DNA of 38,507 nt, from contig PLXT01000037.1 of the NCBI GenBank assembly GCA_003151535.1, forward strand, positions 561 to 39,067, given 5' to 3'. Below the pieces are notes generated by a model that was given only the letters and a program-made list of their open reading frames with translations, made no database searches and had not been told where the DNA came from. Position numbers and translations under genes: made by a program. Shown one piece after another: positions 7,832 through 16,557 of this stretch (position 1 is the first letter of the stretch; each line of letters opens with the position of its first letter). The stretch comes from Methanobacterium sp. Lineage in GTDB: Archaea > Methanobacteriota > Methanobacteria > Methanobacteriales > Methanobacteriaceae.

Positions 7832-8164
7832 GTGGATGTAATTGATGCAAGGATAATGAAATGTAAAGATATTACTGTAATTGTTGATAAAAAGATTAGA
7901 GAACGTAAATTTCAATATGAGAAATATATAATACGATTAGAAGATAACAACTCATTCCAAGCAGATGAATTCGTAAAAATAGTATGTAAAGAAGACTTTG
8001 ACAAACTTGGAGATCTAATAAACGAAGTTAAAAATGAAAGAGATCAATTAAAGGACCAGGTTAAAAATCTTCATGGAATGCTAGATGTTCAAGAAAAATA
8101 TATAGAAAAAGTGGATAAACCTGAAAGCAAAGGTAAAGGGATAATTAAAAGTTTGATTAATTAA
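7832..8164 (+). CDS. Hypothetical protein with C-terminal coiled coil (110 aa)
   Basis: Not recognised. The first half looks alpha/beta (KDITVIVDKKIRERKFQYEKYIIRL) and ends with a segment ADEFVKIVCKEDFDKL. The second half (about 60-95) is a clear coiled coil with heptad-like repeats (LINEVKNERDQLKDQVKNL), then a basic tail. The start is GTG 7832, 5 nt after GGTGAT. It is convergent with the gene at 8187-8543, and both carry the same 20-bp element upstream, so they are probably co-regulated. It has a loose resemblance in layout to the protein at 29064-29330 (D-D/E-hydrophobic segment, then a helix). Confidence 0.65.
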   Translation: MDVIDARIMKCKDITVIVDKKIRERKFQYEKYIIRLEDNNSFQADEFVKIVCKEDFDKLGDLINEVKNERDQLKDQVKNLHGMLDVQEKYIEKVDKPESKGKGIIKSLIN

Positions 8165-8186
8165 CAAATTTAAAGTAATCTTTAAT

Positions 8187-8543
8187 TTACAATCCTATTA
8201 AGCACGGTATTTCCTCTTTTTCAGGACTACTCTCAGGTTTATATGTTTTTGTTTCTTCCGTTTTATTGAATGATTCTAATGTTGTTTGTACATTAAAATC
8301 TAATAACTCTTCAACTTCAGCTTCTAATAATTCAAGATGTGGATCTACAAATTTTATAGCTTGGAGTGGATCTCCAGAACCTTCATTTCTGATTATATTT
8401 TTAATGCATAGCAATCTTTTTTCTATTTCAGCATAGAAATCTAGAAACTCGTGCATATTAAATACTATTAAATCTTCATGTTCCTTAAACACTCCAAGAT
8501 TATAAAAAATACTTTCATCCTTTTCCATTACACTTAACCTCAT
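8187..8543 (-). CDS. Hypothetical acidic helical protein (118 aa)
   Basis: Not recognised. The product is acidic and helical (for example MHEFLDFYAEIEKRLLCIKNII and LELLEAEVEELLDF), with a low-complexity Lys/Glu/Pro tail before CLIGL at the end. The start ATG 8543 follows GGAGGG with a good spacing. A longer in-frame start at 8576 lacks such a site. The 3' ends of this gene and the coiled-coil gene at 7832 are 22 bp apart, and both have the 20-bp shared element in front. Together they look like two parts of one regulated function. Confidence 0.65.
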   Translation of the reverse strand: MRLSVMEKDESIFYNLGVFKEHEDLIVFNMHEFLDFYAEIEKRLLCIKNIIRNEGSGDPLQAIKFVDPHLELLEAEVEELLDFNVQTTLESFNKTEETKTYKPESSPEKEEIPCLIGL

Positions 8544-8606
8544 AAATATTCCCTCCAACTCTGTGGAGATAAACATATGAAAATCAAAGTATAACCCTCT
8601 AGAGTT

Positions 8607-8626
8607 AGAGCATCTGAAAAGTAATC
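8607..8626 (-). promoter_or_regulatory. Shared 20-bp promoter element, copy 2
   Basis: On the minus strand it reads GATTACTTTTCAGATGCTCT, differing at one base from the copy at 7761-7780. It lies 63 bp upstream of the start at 8543. Confidence 0.6.
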
Positions 8627-8677
8627 ATTATCTTAAAAAAATTTAAGAAAAATAGTAGTATGATCTTTTCATTACAA

Positions 8678-8980
8678 TTATAATTTTAACCGGTCAATGT
8701 TAGAATCTCCCCTATAATCCCATCCAGATTCTTTCATACGTTTTAAAACGTCCTTCTCATCTATATCCTCTACTATATCAAACACTTGTTCAAGACTTAA
8801 ACTCACATATCCATCTAAATAGAATGTCCTATCCTCTACTGTAAACCCAAGCTCATTATCTTTTATTTCTTCACCTACATCTGGAAGAAAATCTAATTCT
8901 ATTTCTTTTTCTAGAAATAGTCCCATACCTATATTTTGCCTTTTTAAATTGACACTTAATTTGATTTGCACATTAATCAC
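8678..8980 (-). CDS. Hypothetical protein (100 aa)
   Basis: Not recognised. It begins with beta-strand-like segments (INVQIKLSVNL), then EKEIELDFLPDVGEEIKDNELGFTVEDRTFYLDGYVSLSL. The alternation and the DVGEEI turn suggest a small beta-rich domain, followed by an acidic helical end. It is soluble, with no cysteines. The ATG at 8980 has GAGAGTGATT just upstream as ribosome-binding site. It lies on the same strand as and upstream of the 118-residue gene, but a 134-bp gap containing the 20-bp element suggests that the latter has its own promoter. Confidence 0.55.
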   Translation of the reverse strand: MINVQIKLSVNLKRQNIGMGLFLEKEIELDFLPDVGEEIKDNELGFTVEDRTFYLDGYVSLSLEQVFDIVEDIDEKDVLKRMKESGWDYRGDSNIDRLKL

Positions 8981-9144
8981 TCTCTTTTATTTTAATAATA
9001 TATTTAGCACTGATAATAAATGTTATATTAATATGCAATATTGAATTATCTGGAATTTCAGAATAGATCAAGTAGTCAAAAGAGTAGTCATAAAATAGTC
9101 AAATAGTACTTCATTATATCAATTTTACGTAATAAAAAAAATAC

Positions 9145-10519
9145 TCATGTTGCAATGAGATTGTGTTTGGAAAACACACCTGTTAATCTCCTTTTCATAC
9201 TACCATAGAAATCTCTATAGCATAGATACAGTTCTTCCTCTACTTCTGGTACTGTTAAATGTTCTGTTGGCATTATTGCATGTACCATATCATAATTGGC
9301 CCAGTTATCTTCCTCAAGCCATCCATTTTCATCGGCTTTTTTGTAGAGATCAGTACCTGGAAATGGTGTTAAAACCATGAATATAGCCAAGTCAGGATCC
9401 ACATAGTTAACAAAATCACGTAACTGCTGTATAGATGAATGTGAATCGTTTCTATCACCCATTATCAATGTTGCCTGGGCGAATATTCCATTTTCTTTTA
9501 ATAAGTCCATTGATAATTTAGAATCTGATGGTTTAATTCCCTTATGGTAGTTTCCTATTGTTTTCTCATCATGACGTTCCAATCCTGCCATTATCCAGTA
9601 ATTACCGGCTTTTCTCATTTTGGGTAGAAGTTTCTTTTGATTAATTATATCATCACTTCTAGCCTGGAGAAACAATGTAATATTATCTGAAACACCCTTT
9701 TTAATTAATTCATCACAAAGGTCGCTTGTTCGTTTTCCCAGCCCTAAATTATCGTCTGTTAACCATAGAAAACTGATATCATATTCATTGTAGATATGTT
9801 CCATTTCATCTGCGATTCTTTTAGGGGATTTAGTTCTCCACCTACCACCCCAGTAAGGCCACTGGGAACAGAATGTGCATTTATGCAAACATCCACGAGA
9901 CGCTTCAACCATCGCATAACCTGCATTAGGACCTGCTATCATCTTAAAATGGTACTTATCCATTATTATCTTCAATAAAATGGTAACCTGGAAACGGGAG
10001 GTCATCCAGTTTATCTATAAGTGCACGGGGAGGGTTGTGTATTAGTTTGTCATGTTGTCTGAATGATATTCCGTCTACATTCGCAGTTGATCTTCTATCA
10101 TCAAGGTTCAAAACCAGATCAAGAAGTGTTAATTCTCCCTCTCCCCTTATAATATAATCAATTTCATGGTAATTATTCAGACTTTCTGTTGCTAGAGCCG
10201 TGAAATGTTGTCCACCAACAACAGCTATAATCTGAGGATCAATTTTTTTCACTATTTCAAGTGTTCTTAAAATTGTGTATGTATTACAGGTTGCTAGTGC
10301 ACTGGATACAACAACATCGGGTTCATAACTTTCAATGCGCCTTTTAAGATCATCCCAACCAATGAGCTCGGCTTGACAATCAAGAACATCAATCTCAATA
10401 TTAGGCATTCTTGACTCTAAAAAGGCAGCAAGTTGAAGTATACCTAATAGGTGGAGGAGTGTATTCTCCCATTACAAACCAAAAATCTTTGGGGGGGGTT
10501 CTACAAATAAAATCTTCAT
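9145..10519 (-). pseudogene. Cobalamin-binding radical SAM protein gene (BchE-like), broken by three frameshifts
   Basis: Read across frames, one gene of about 455 codons appears. ATG 10519 starts MKILFVEPP, then a B12-binding domain (PDVVVSSALATCNTYTILR, VGGQHFTAL, IIRGEGE), then a radical SAM domain with EASRGCLHKCTFCSQWPYW (the CX3CX2C cluster motif). The type resembles Mg-protoporphyrin monomethyl ester cyclase-like (BchE family) enzymes whose substrates in methanogens are mostly unknown. Breaks: a C8 run (minus-strand C, 10491-10498), one base near 10447, and one base near 9965. All motifs survive on both sides. So it is either a recent pseudogene or an intact gene damaged by sequence errors. 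Confidence 0.8.
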
Positions 10520-10760
10520 GAATACCATCTGAGTAAAGAATTTAATTAATAACAGTCTGGATGATATTTTTAGATTCATATAACAAATAGTTATCTAACT
10601 ATCTATGAGAATAGATAGGATGTTATAGATTCCTAAGCTTAAATTAAGAAAAGTTTGATAGGGATATGAAAATCAGGGGTTTTTAAATAAAAAGAACATG
10701 AATTTAAAAGGAGAATATGATATTTAAAATATTATAATTAAAAGGGAATGTATGATGGGA

Positions 10761-11747
<987 letters not shown>

Positions 11748-11780
11748 TGCATCCCCTTTAAACTGTTTGTTTATAAGAAT

Positions 11781-11790
11781 TATATTTAAA
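11781..11790 (-). promoter_or_regulatory. TATA box of the TFB gene
   Basis: Minus-strand TTTAAATATA lies 34-43 bp upstream of the first TFB ATG. This predicts a short leader that includes the GGGGAT ribosome-binding site at 11752-11757. Confidence 0.5.
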
Positions 11791-11865
11791 TTAATACATC
11801 GCTCACTTTTTTTATTATCATTTGTAAAATTTGTTATAATATTAATGAATATGAATTTTTAAAAT

Positions 11866-12015
11866 TTATATAGGTATTTCAATTATACCTTCTTCATATT
11901 TGTGGTGTATCTGATTTTTACGTATTTTAAGACCGCATTTACTGCATTGTAAAAGGTCTTTGACTTTGGTTGCATTCATTACACCTCTGTCTTCTATATG
12001 AATTAATTCGCTCAT
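11866..12015 (-). CDS. MSELIH-type microprotein (49 aa) upstream of TFB
   Basis: A 49-residue protein beginning MSELIHIEDRGVMNATK, with one CSKC pair at residues 24-27 and an end YEEGIIEIPI. The same length, start (MSELIH) and end (YDEGILELPV) occur in a second gene at 24631-24780, so this is a real small family. The ATG at 12015 is preceded by GAGTGA at a normal distance. It lies 118 bp upstream of TFB on the same strand. The single CxxC might bind metal as a dimer or have lost a partner pair. Function unknown. Confidence 0.65.
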   Translation of the reverse strand: MSELIHIEDRGVMNATKVKDLLQCSKCGLKIRKNQIHHKYEEGIIEIPI

Positions 12016-12137
12016 TATTTTTCACTCTTTAAAAAAATTAATTATTATTTTATAATTTTGAATAAATGTTCATCAATAATTTTTTACAAAATATTACCAA
12101 AAAATTTATTAAAAATACTAAATTTATATTTTTAATG

Positions 12138-12290
12138 TTATGCAGCGTTATCGTATCTTTCAAGATATTCTGCAATTGCAATTCTTATATGATGGCTAAC
12201 TGGACTTCCGCCTTTACGTTTAGAAAAAGTTTTTAATTGTTCTAATTGCATTTCATCTAATCTTAAACCTACAGCTATCTTTTTAGACAT
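12138..12290 (-). CDS. Ribbon-helix-helix transcriptional regulator (50 aa)
   Basis: A compact CopG/Arc-type ribbon-helix-helix protein. It has a beta strand KKIAVGLRLD, helix EMQLEQLKTFSKRK, turn GGSPVS, and a second helix HHIRIAIAEYLERY. Such proteins dimerise through the strands, which insert into the DNA major groove, and usually repress their own or neighbouring genes. The ATG at 12290 follows GAGGTAGG. A TATA-like box (minus strand, around 12397-12411) implies a leader of about 80 nt. A near-palindrome at 12451-12476, upstream of that box, could be its binding site. A decayed paralogue lies at 14292-14475. Confidence 0.8.
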   Translation of the reverse strand: MSKKIAVGLRLDEMQLEQLKTFSKRKGGSPVSHHIRIAIAEYLERYDNAA

Positions 12291-13113
12291 AAAACCTACC
12301 TCAATAATAAAATGGAAGTGTCAAAGATTTTTAGTAGCTAACCAAGTTTTTTTGTTAAACCACCACTCAGATCTTAGCCCCAGAAAAAAACTGTTTTACT
12401 ATTTATACTTACAGTAATTTCATTTCTAATATTTAACCTCTTCGGTATAACTTTATGTACTACATAGTATATAAAGTGATGGGTAATGTTATACAAATCG
12501 AATCGTATATATGATAGAATTTTTATATTTTTGGGGCCGGTATTATATCTTAATCTTAATTTAAGAGTAGAAATAGTCTAATATGTTAAAATAGTATTAA
12601 AATACTCTGAAATAGTTTATTAAGCATTAATATTTAATTGATCGTTATTTATAGAATATTACATTCATGTTAACTATATATAATATTAATTAAGATATAT
12701 CTTGATCTATCCAAATATTAAATTGTTAAAATTATATAAATTTGGATCTAAATCAAACTACTTATATACTATAAGTTATATATTAAGGGTACAGAGCTAA
12801 GGAGAGGAATTAATTGAAAAATATTATGGTATAATTTTGAGCTTAATCGTGGATAATTATATGTGGGACTATTCTTTTAAAGGACGATTCTATGAATGTA
12901 TTATTTTTACGTTTTAAACTTTCTATGAAACCTGTATATTTACTAAACGATAACTTTTAGAAAAATTTGTTTATCGGAAGCATATTAAAAAAACTTCTAG
13001 GCCCTAAAAAATATATAAAATGTTTGTAATTGAACTATTTACAATTGATTTTACAATCAAAATGTTATCAGTTTAAATCAGTTAAAAACATATAAAGAAT
13101 GAGAGGTGAAAAA
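12291..13113. other. Gene-poor gap of about 820 bp
   Basis: Very A/T-rich with no convincing gene. It contains the probable promoter of the ribbon-helix-helix gene (near 12400) and the near-palindrome at 12451-12476. At 12800-12816 a good ribosome-binding site (AGGAGAGG) is followed by TTG and only six codons before a stop, which could be a dead gene start. Confidence 0.5.
12451..12476. repeat. Near-perfect 26-bp inverted repeat, possible operator
   Basis: The arms CTTTATGTACTA and TAGTATATAAAG pair at 11 of 12 positions around a central CA. The inner core TACTA-CA-TAGTA is perfect. It lies about 160 bp upstream of the ribbon-helix-helix gene start, and such regulators bind short palindromes of this kind. 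The link is inferred. Confidence 0.45.
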
Positions 13114-13209
13114 GTGCAGGTAAAATTTGATCTACAACACTTCTGTTGCGGCCCCAAAGGTTGCGAAATTGAAATAGAATATGGTGTTATGGCAGACGCA
13201 GAAGAATAA
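13114..13209 (+). CDS. Cysteine-containing microprotein (31 aa) ahead of the TRAM genes
   Basis: GTG 13114 follows GAGGTG with 5-nt spacing and opens 31 codons. After VQVKFDLQ comes HFCCGPKGCEIEIEYG with three cysteines, then an acidic end MADAEE. The CC-x4-C layout could bind a metal or an iron-sulfur cluster, or the frame could act as a leader peptide for the TRAM gene 80 bp downstream. The DNA around its 3' end is part of the leader that is duplicated in front of the second TRAM gene. No family was recognised. Confidence 0.45.
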   Translation: MQVKFDLQHFCCGPKGCEIEIEYGVMADAEE

Positions 13210-13289
13210 ATGCAGTTGTCATAACCAGAATAAGTAGTTGAATAAATAAATAGGTCTTCAATGGCCAAATAAATATGGACGTGAATAAT
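13198..13289 (+). promoter_or_regulatory. Leader of first TRAM gene, with a conserved element
   Basis: This leader aligns with the one before the second TRAM gene (13547-13646). It shares GCAGAA..ATAAATGC, TGTCAT and, closer to the start, TTCAATGGC followed by AAATA and a G-rich ribosome-binding site. The core 13253-13266 (GGTCTTCAATGGCC) can form a short 4-bp stem with a six-base loop. Conservation in non-coding DNA suggests regulation of translation or RNA stability. Confidence 0.45.
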
Positions 13290-13523
13290 ATGAGTATGTT
13301 TGGAAATAATAATAATTACGGAAATGATAAAGGAAACGACGCACCTATACAGGAAGGCGGAGAATACGATGTTAAAATTGACGATACTGGCAGGGACGGA
13401 GACGGAATTGCACGTATAGAAGGTTTTGTTGTATTTGTTTCAGGCGCTAAAGTCGGAGATGAAGTTAAAATAAGGGTTAACTCTGTCAGAAGGAATTTCG
13501 CTTTTGCTGATGTAGTAGAATAA
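13290..13523 (+). CDS. TRAM-domain RNA-binding protein (first tandem copy)
   Basis: Product of about 77 residues. It has a Gly/Asn-rich flexible N-terminus (FGNNNNYGNDKGND) followed by a complete TRAM domain, GGEYDVKIDDTGRDGDGIAR, then GFVVFVSGAKVGDEVKIRV and a basic end VNSVRRNFAFADVV. Stand-alone TRAM proteins of methanogens bind RNA, and TRAM0076 of Methanococcus maripaludis acts as an RNA chaperone comparable to bacterial cold-shock proteins. I chose ATG 13290, which follows GGACGTGAATAAT. The longer start at 13275 would consume that site, and the second copy has the same arrangement. It forms a tandem pair with 13647-13868. Confidence 0.92.
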   Translation: MSMFGNNNNYGNDKGNDAPIQEGGEYDVKIDDTGRDGDGIARIEGFVVFVSGAKVGDEVKIRVNSVRRNFAFADVVE

Positions 13524-13546
13524 ATATAATATTTTCATGGCGCATT

Positions 13547-13646
13547 GCAGAAATATAAATGCTAGTGTCATATCATAATATTGTCTTAAAATTAAATAAT
13601 TAAATTAGCCATTCAATGGCTCAAATATTTTGGAAGTGAATTAAAT
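13547..13646 (+). promoter_or_regulatory. Leader of second TRAM gene, with a perfect small hairpin
   Basis: Paralogous to 13198-13289 at a constant offset of about 349 bp for the upstream blocks. The element at 13607-13621 (AGCCATTCAATGGCT) is a perfect 6-bp stem with a TCA loop, 11 bp upstream of the GGAAGTGAA ribosome-binding site. The equivalent segment in copy 1 has a weaker stem but the same TTCAATGGC core. Confidence 0.5.
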
Positions 13647-13868
13647 ATGTTTGGAAATAGTTACGGAAATGATAAAGGAAATGACGCCCCTATTAAAGAA
13701 GGCGGAGAATATGATGTTAAAATTGACGATACTGGCAGGGACGGAGACGGAATTGCACGTATAGACGGTTTTGTTGTTTTTGTTTCAGGCGCTAAACTTG
13801 GCGATGAAGTTAAAATAAGGGTCAACTCAGTTAGAAGAAATTTTGGTTTTGCTGATATAGTAGAATAA
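13647..13868 (+). CDS. TRAM-domain RNA-binding protein (second tandem copy)
   Basis: Product of 73 residues, almost identical to the first copy from GNDKGNDAPI onward. The differences are conservative, such as Lys for Gln, Asp for Glu, Leu for Val and Gly for Ala. The TRAM domain is complete and should bind structured RNA. The ATG at 13647 follows GGAAGTGAATTAAAT. The two genes arose by a tandem duplication that included the leader, so both are probably expressed under the same signal. A T-rich tract right after the stop could terminate transcription. Confidence 0.92.
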   Translation: MFGNSYGNDKGNDAPIKEGGEYDVKIDDTGRDGDGIARIDGFVVFVSGAKLGDEVKIRVNSVRRNFGFADIVE

Positions 13869-14291
13869 TTCCAAAAATTTTTTTAAATTTTTATCTCATA
13901 TCGAAAATTAAATTATTTTTAATTTTCTCAATATTTTTTTATTATATATTAACTCCTAATTTAAAGGATTCAATAACTACCTATCATATAATATCTTTCT
14001 ATTAATAATTTTTATAGGATTTAAACCTTAATTCAATAATTATAATTGTTTTATAAAATTATCTGTGTTCAATATTGTACTATTATTCCAGCATATTCTT
14101 TTTGAAATACTGAAGTTCACATGTCATTTCTCAATTTTGAAATACAAACTGATTAGAACTTTATTTATATATAAAACAGTATATTAGACCTTCTGTATTT
14201 TTGCACAATCTACCAATAAATATAACTAAAACTAAAGTTGAGCTTGAGTAAAGATAAAATATCAAATCAATTAAGCCGAATAATATTAAAA
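13869..14291. other. A/T-rich gap after the TRAM genes
   Basis: About 420 bp. T-runs immediately after the second TRAM gene look like an archaeal terminator. Nothing else was recognised. Confidence 0.4.
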
Positions 14292-14475
14292 TTAATCACC
14301 TGATAAATTATATTTATTAATATATCTATTCAAGCTATATCCCCTTACCAATTGGCCTGATCCTTTTGATAAATCCTTATATTTCATCAAGTATTCAGTT
14401 ATTGCTATTCTAATTAGATTAGATTTAACCTTCAGATTTTGAACTCAGATGTAATTGTGTTGGAACATTAAATAA
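14292..14475 (-). pseudogene. Relic of a ribbon-helix-helix regulator
   Basis: Two frames spell a damaged regulator: LHLSSKSEG (about 14430-14470), then, after a one-base shift, VKSNLIRIAITEYLMKY (14292-14429), which matches the second helix of ribbon-helix-helix proteins and resembles SHHIRIAIAEYLERY of the intact gene at 12138-12290. No start codon or first beta strand remains. Confidence 0.5.
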
Positions 14476-14544
14476 TTACCCGACTCTATAAAACAAGGTT
14501 AATATCAACTAATATTCTCTCAGATAGCAATATGAATGCGAATA

Positions 14545-15114
14545 TTAACCACTCGCTGCATTACTTCCAGTATTTTTTAAATTTTGAAAGAAATTCTTAA
14601 ATGCTCTATCATAATAAGAAATCATGCCGTTAACATCGGAATTTAATGAATTACCCGCGGTACTCTGCAAAGATGCAGTTTGTGTTAATAAATTGTTTTG
14701 GGCATATTTATCAGGAGAAAACATTACATTAACCCCTAAAATTAGTATTAATCCAATACAACAAACACTTATAATACTCAATGCTTTAACACCATTGGAT
14801 TGTTCATTCCATGTTTCAAAGTTTCCACCTGCAGTTTTTTCTTTATTATTACTTTTAGGTGATTTCCGCCACTCTATTTCTGTCAAAAGTCTTTTACAGG
14901 ATTTACATAATTTGGCACTATATGGATTTTCCATACCACAATAAGGACATGCCTTAGTTGCTGATAATTTTTCTATGTTATTATCAGAGCTTTCAAGGGT
15001 TTCTAAATATTTTAATTTTCCACCACAATCACATTTATCTGAAAAATCAGTAGGTAATTCTCCTGTTTGAAGTTCATAATAACATTTACACGTATCACAA
15101 ACAAGATAACTCAT
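14545..15114 (-). CDS. Zinc-ribbon membrane protein (189 aa)
   Basis: The N-terminus has a first metal site with cysteines at 6, 9, 11, 28 and 30 (YLVCDTCKCYYEL and DKCDCGGKL). A classical zinc ribbon CPYCG...CKSC (56-59 and 70-73) follows. After a polar linker comes one transmembrane helix (about 110-131, SIISVCCIGLILILGV), and about 58 residues of polar C-terminal domain that may lie outside the cell. Proteins of this layout are common in Methanobacterium but have no defined function. The start ATG 15114 follows GGTGGTTAAT. The upstream GTG 15123 would remove that site. Confidence 0.75.
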   Translation of the reverse strand: MSYLVCDTCKCYYELQTGELPTDFSDKCDCGGKLKYLETLESSDNNIEKLSATKACPYCGMENPYSAKLCKSCKRLLTEIEWRKSPKSNNKEKTAGGNFETWNEQSNGVKALSIISVCCIGLILILGVNVMFSPDKYAQNNLLTQTASLQSTAGNSLNSDVNGMISYYDRAFKNFFQNLKNTGSNAASG

Positions 15115-15123
15115 ATTAACCAC

Positions 15124-15456
15124 CTACCATCAATAATTTATATTCCCATAAATTGTAAACTCATATTTCTATACTATTTTTTTATTATTATTTAATTTTT
15201 TGCAGATATTTAACGTAACATCAATTTCTCGAGACCAATATAAAATGGAGGTATAAAAAACAGTATATATGCACAAATACCCACTTTAAGAAAAATATCT
15301 CTTCCAATAATTATAATGAATTCCAGTTTTATTTAGATATATCAGAGATATGAAGTTGAATTAATATGGGGAATATTGTCAATAAATACGAGATTAATTA
15401 TTATATCAAAATGATCTAATATCGTATACAATAAAAAAAAGGAGTGTTGATTCACT
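15124..15456. other. Gap without recognised gene (about 330 bp)
   Basis: A/T-rich DNA between divergent genes, presumably with both promoters. No repeat or RNA gene seen. Confidence 0.4.
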
Positions 15457-15678
15457 GTGTCAAAAAAGGAATTAACTTTTAAAGAACTTTTAAAAAAGCT
15501 TTTAGAAGCTACTGAACAATATGGAATATCAATTGCAGATGAACAGTACAGCGAAGGAGTTGAATATGCGGATGTTAAAAAATATGAAGACAAACTCATT
15601 GAAAAATATGAAACTCTTAAAAACGAGAGGGATGAATGGAAAGAAAAATATTGTGAGTATATAGGAGTGAAGAATTAA
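15457..15678 (+). CDS. Hypothetical coiled-coil protein (73 aa)
   Basis: Not recognised. Highly charged and helical: SKKELTFKELLKKLLEATEQ, then a short acidic middle, then KYEDKLIEKYETLKNERDEW with a heptad-like pattern. It is soluble, with one cysteine near the end. GTG 15457 has GGAGTG 10 nt upstream, which makes it the best start. It stands alone, divergent from the zinc-ribbon membrane protein. Confidence 0.55.
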   Translation: MSKKELTFKELLKKLLEATEQYGISIADEQYSEGVEYADVKKYEDKLIEKYETLKNERDEWKEKYCEYIGVKN

Positions 15679-15808
15679 ACTAAGATCTATTCTGAAACAG
15701 TATGCAACAGAATAAAAATTTAAAACTATTGTAAATGTGTTAGAATAATTAGGTTTTTTGGATAAACAAAATTTATTCTTGTAGTTTGATAATAAATGGA
15801 GAAAAAAA

Positions 15809-15925
15809 ATGTTAATCCATAATAAAGTATGTAATACTAGAAAAAAACAGAAAAGAAGTCTTGAAAGAAAAGAATTAGCTAAAAAAATTAAACCAATAAA
15901 AAAACATATATTCTTGACTAGTTAA
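15809..15925 (+). CDS. Possible basic microprotein (38 aa)
   Basis: ATG 15809 follows GGAGAAAAAAA and opens 38 codons of strongly basic sequence (RKKQKRSLERKELAKKIKPI). The ribosome-binding site and the absence of early stops support it. The A-rich DNA makes lysine-rich frames likely by chance, so confidence is low. Confidence 0.25.
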   Translation: MLIHNKVCNTRKKQKRSLERKELAKKIKPIKKHIFLTS

Positions 15926-16161
15926 AGCTAAAGAAATCCTAAAATATGCAAATTTCCAATACTCTGAAATAACACGATTTAATCGAGTATTATTAATTAC
16001 ATTACCTAATAAATTTTTTTTATTCATAAATTTACTATGCTGGCATGTTTTTAATTGAACTCTATCTTTTTATGAATATCCATTAAATTAAGATACTAAT
16101 TCTTAAAATGTTTCTATATCTATTCCACAGTGAATCAAAAAATAGTTTGTAAATGGGAGGC

Positions 16162-16249
16162 GGGCAGGGAATATATTCCCTTTCTCAATATAATTAAGCG
16201 AAAAACAATTTGTAAAATAAATAAAAACTAAGTAAAACATTCCCTACCC
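16162..16249. repeat. Nested inverted repeats in gap
   Basis: GGGAATATATTCCC at 16167-16180 is a perfect 14-bp palindrome. GGGCAGGGAAT at 16162-16172 is also repeated in inverted form at 16239-16249, as ATTCCCTACCC with 10 of 11 matches. The G/C-rich blocks stand out in A/T-rich surroundings. They could be regulator sites or a folded RNA. Confidence 0.55.
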
Positions 16250-16557
16250 AATTATTATATTGTGTAGTAGGAGTATATGCAATTTGTCATTTTTAATCAT
16301 GATTTTTTTTGAATTAGGTCAAAGTTCTATTATATTTGAATACATCGAATTTTAATGGGTTTAAACAAATATAAACTTCTTATAACCGTTAAAATATTAT
16401 TATCATGAAAATTAGCTAAAAATTTAATTTAATTTAATAGATTAATTTAGGAGTGAAGCATTAATGATTTTATTTCAATTATCAATATTCTTTAATTTTA
16501 GGATAATTAGCTATAAAATTTTTAAAAAAAAATGGGGAAAAAGTTTTTAGATTAGGT

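Larger units (their letters stand above)
15679..16557. other. Gene-poor gap with palindromes (about 880 bp)
   Basis: Holds one doubtful microprotein (15809-15925) and the inverted-repeat cluster at 16162-16249. The rest is A/T-rich without coding signal. Confidence 0.45.

Noticed and set aside
9796..9978. Plus-strand frame opposite the radical SAM gene
   Set aside because: It is the antisense of the conserved CX3CX2C region and has no independent coding evidence.
13068..13268. Open frame on the minus strand across the TRAM leader
   Set aside because: It has no ribosome-binding site and lies opposite a better-supported plus-strand microprotein and leader.
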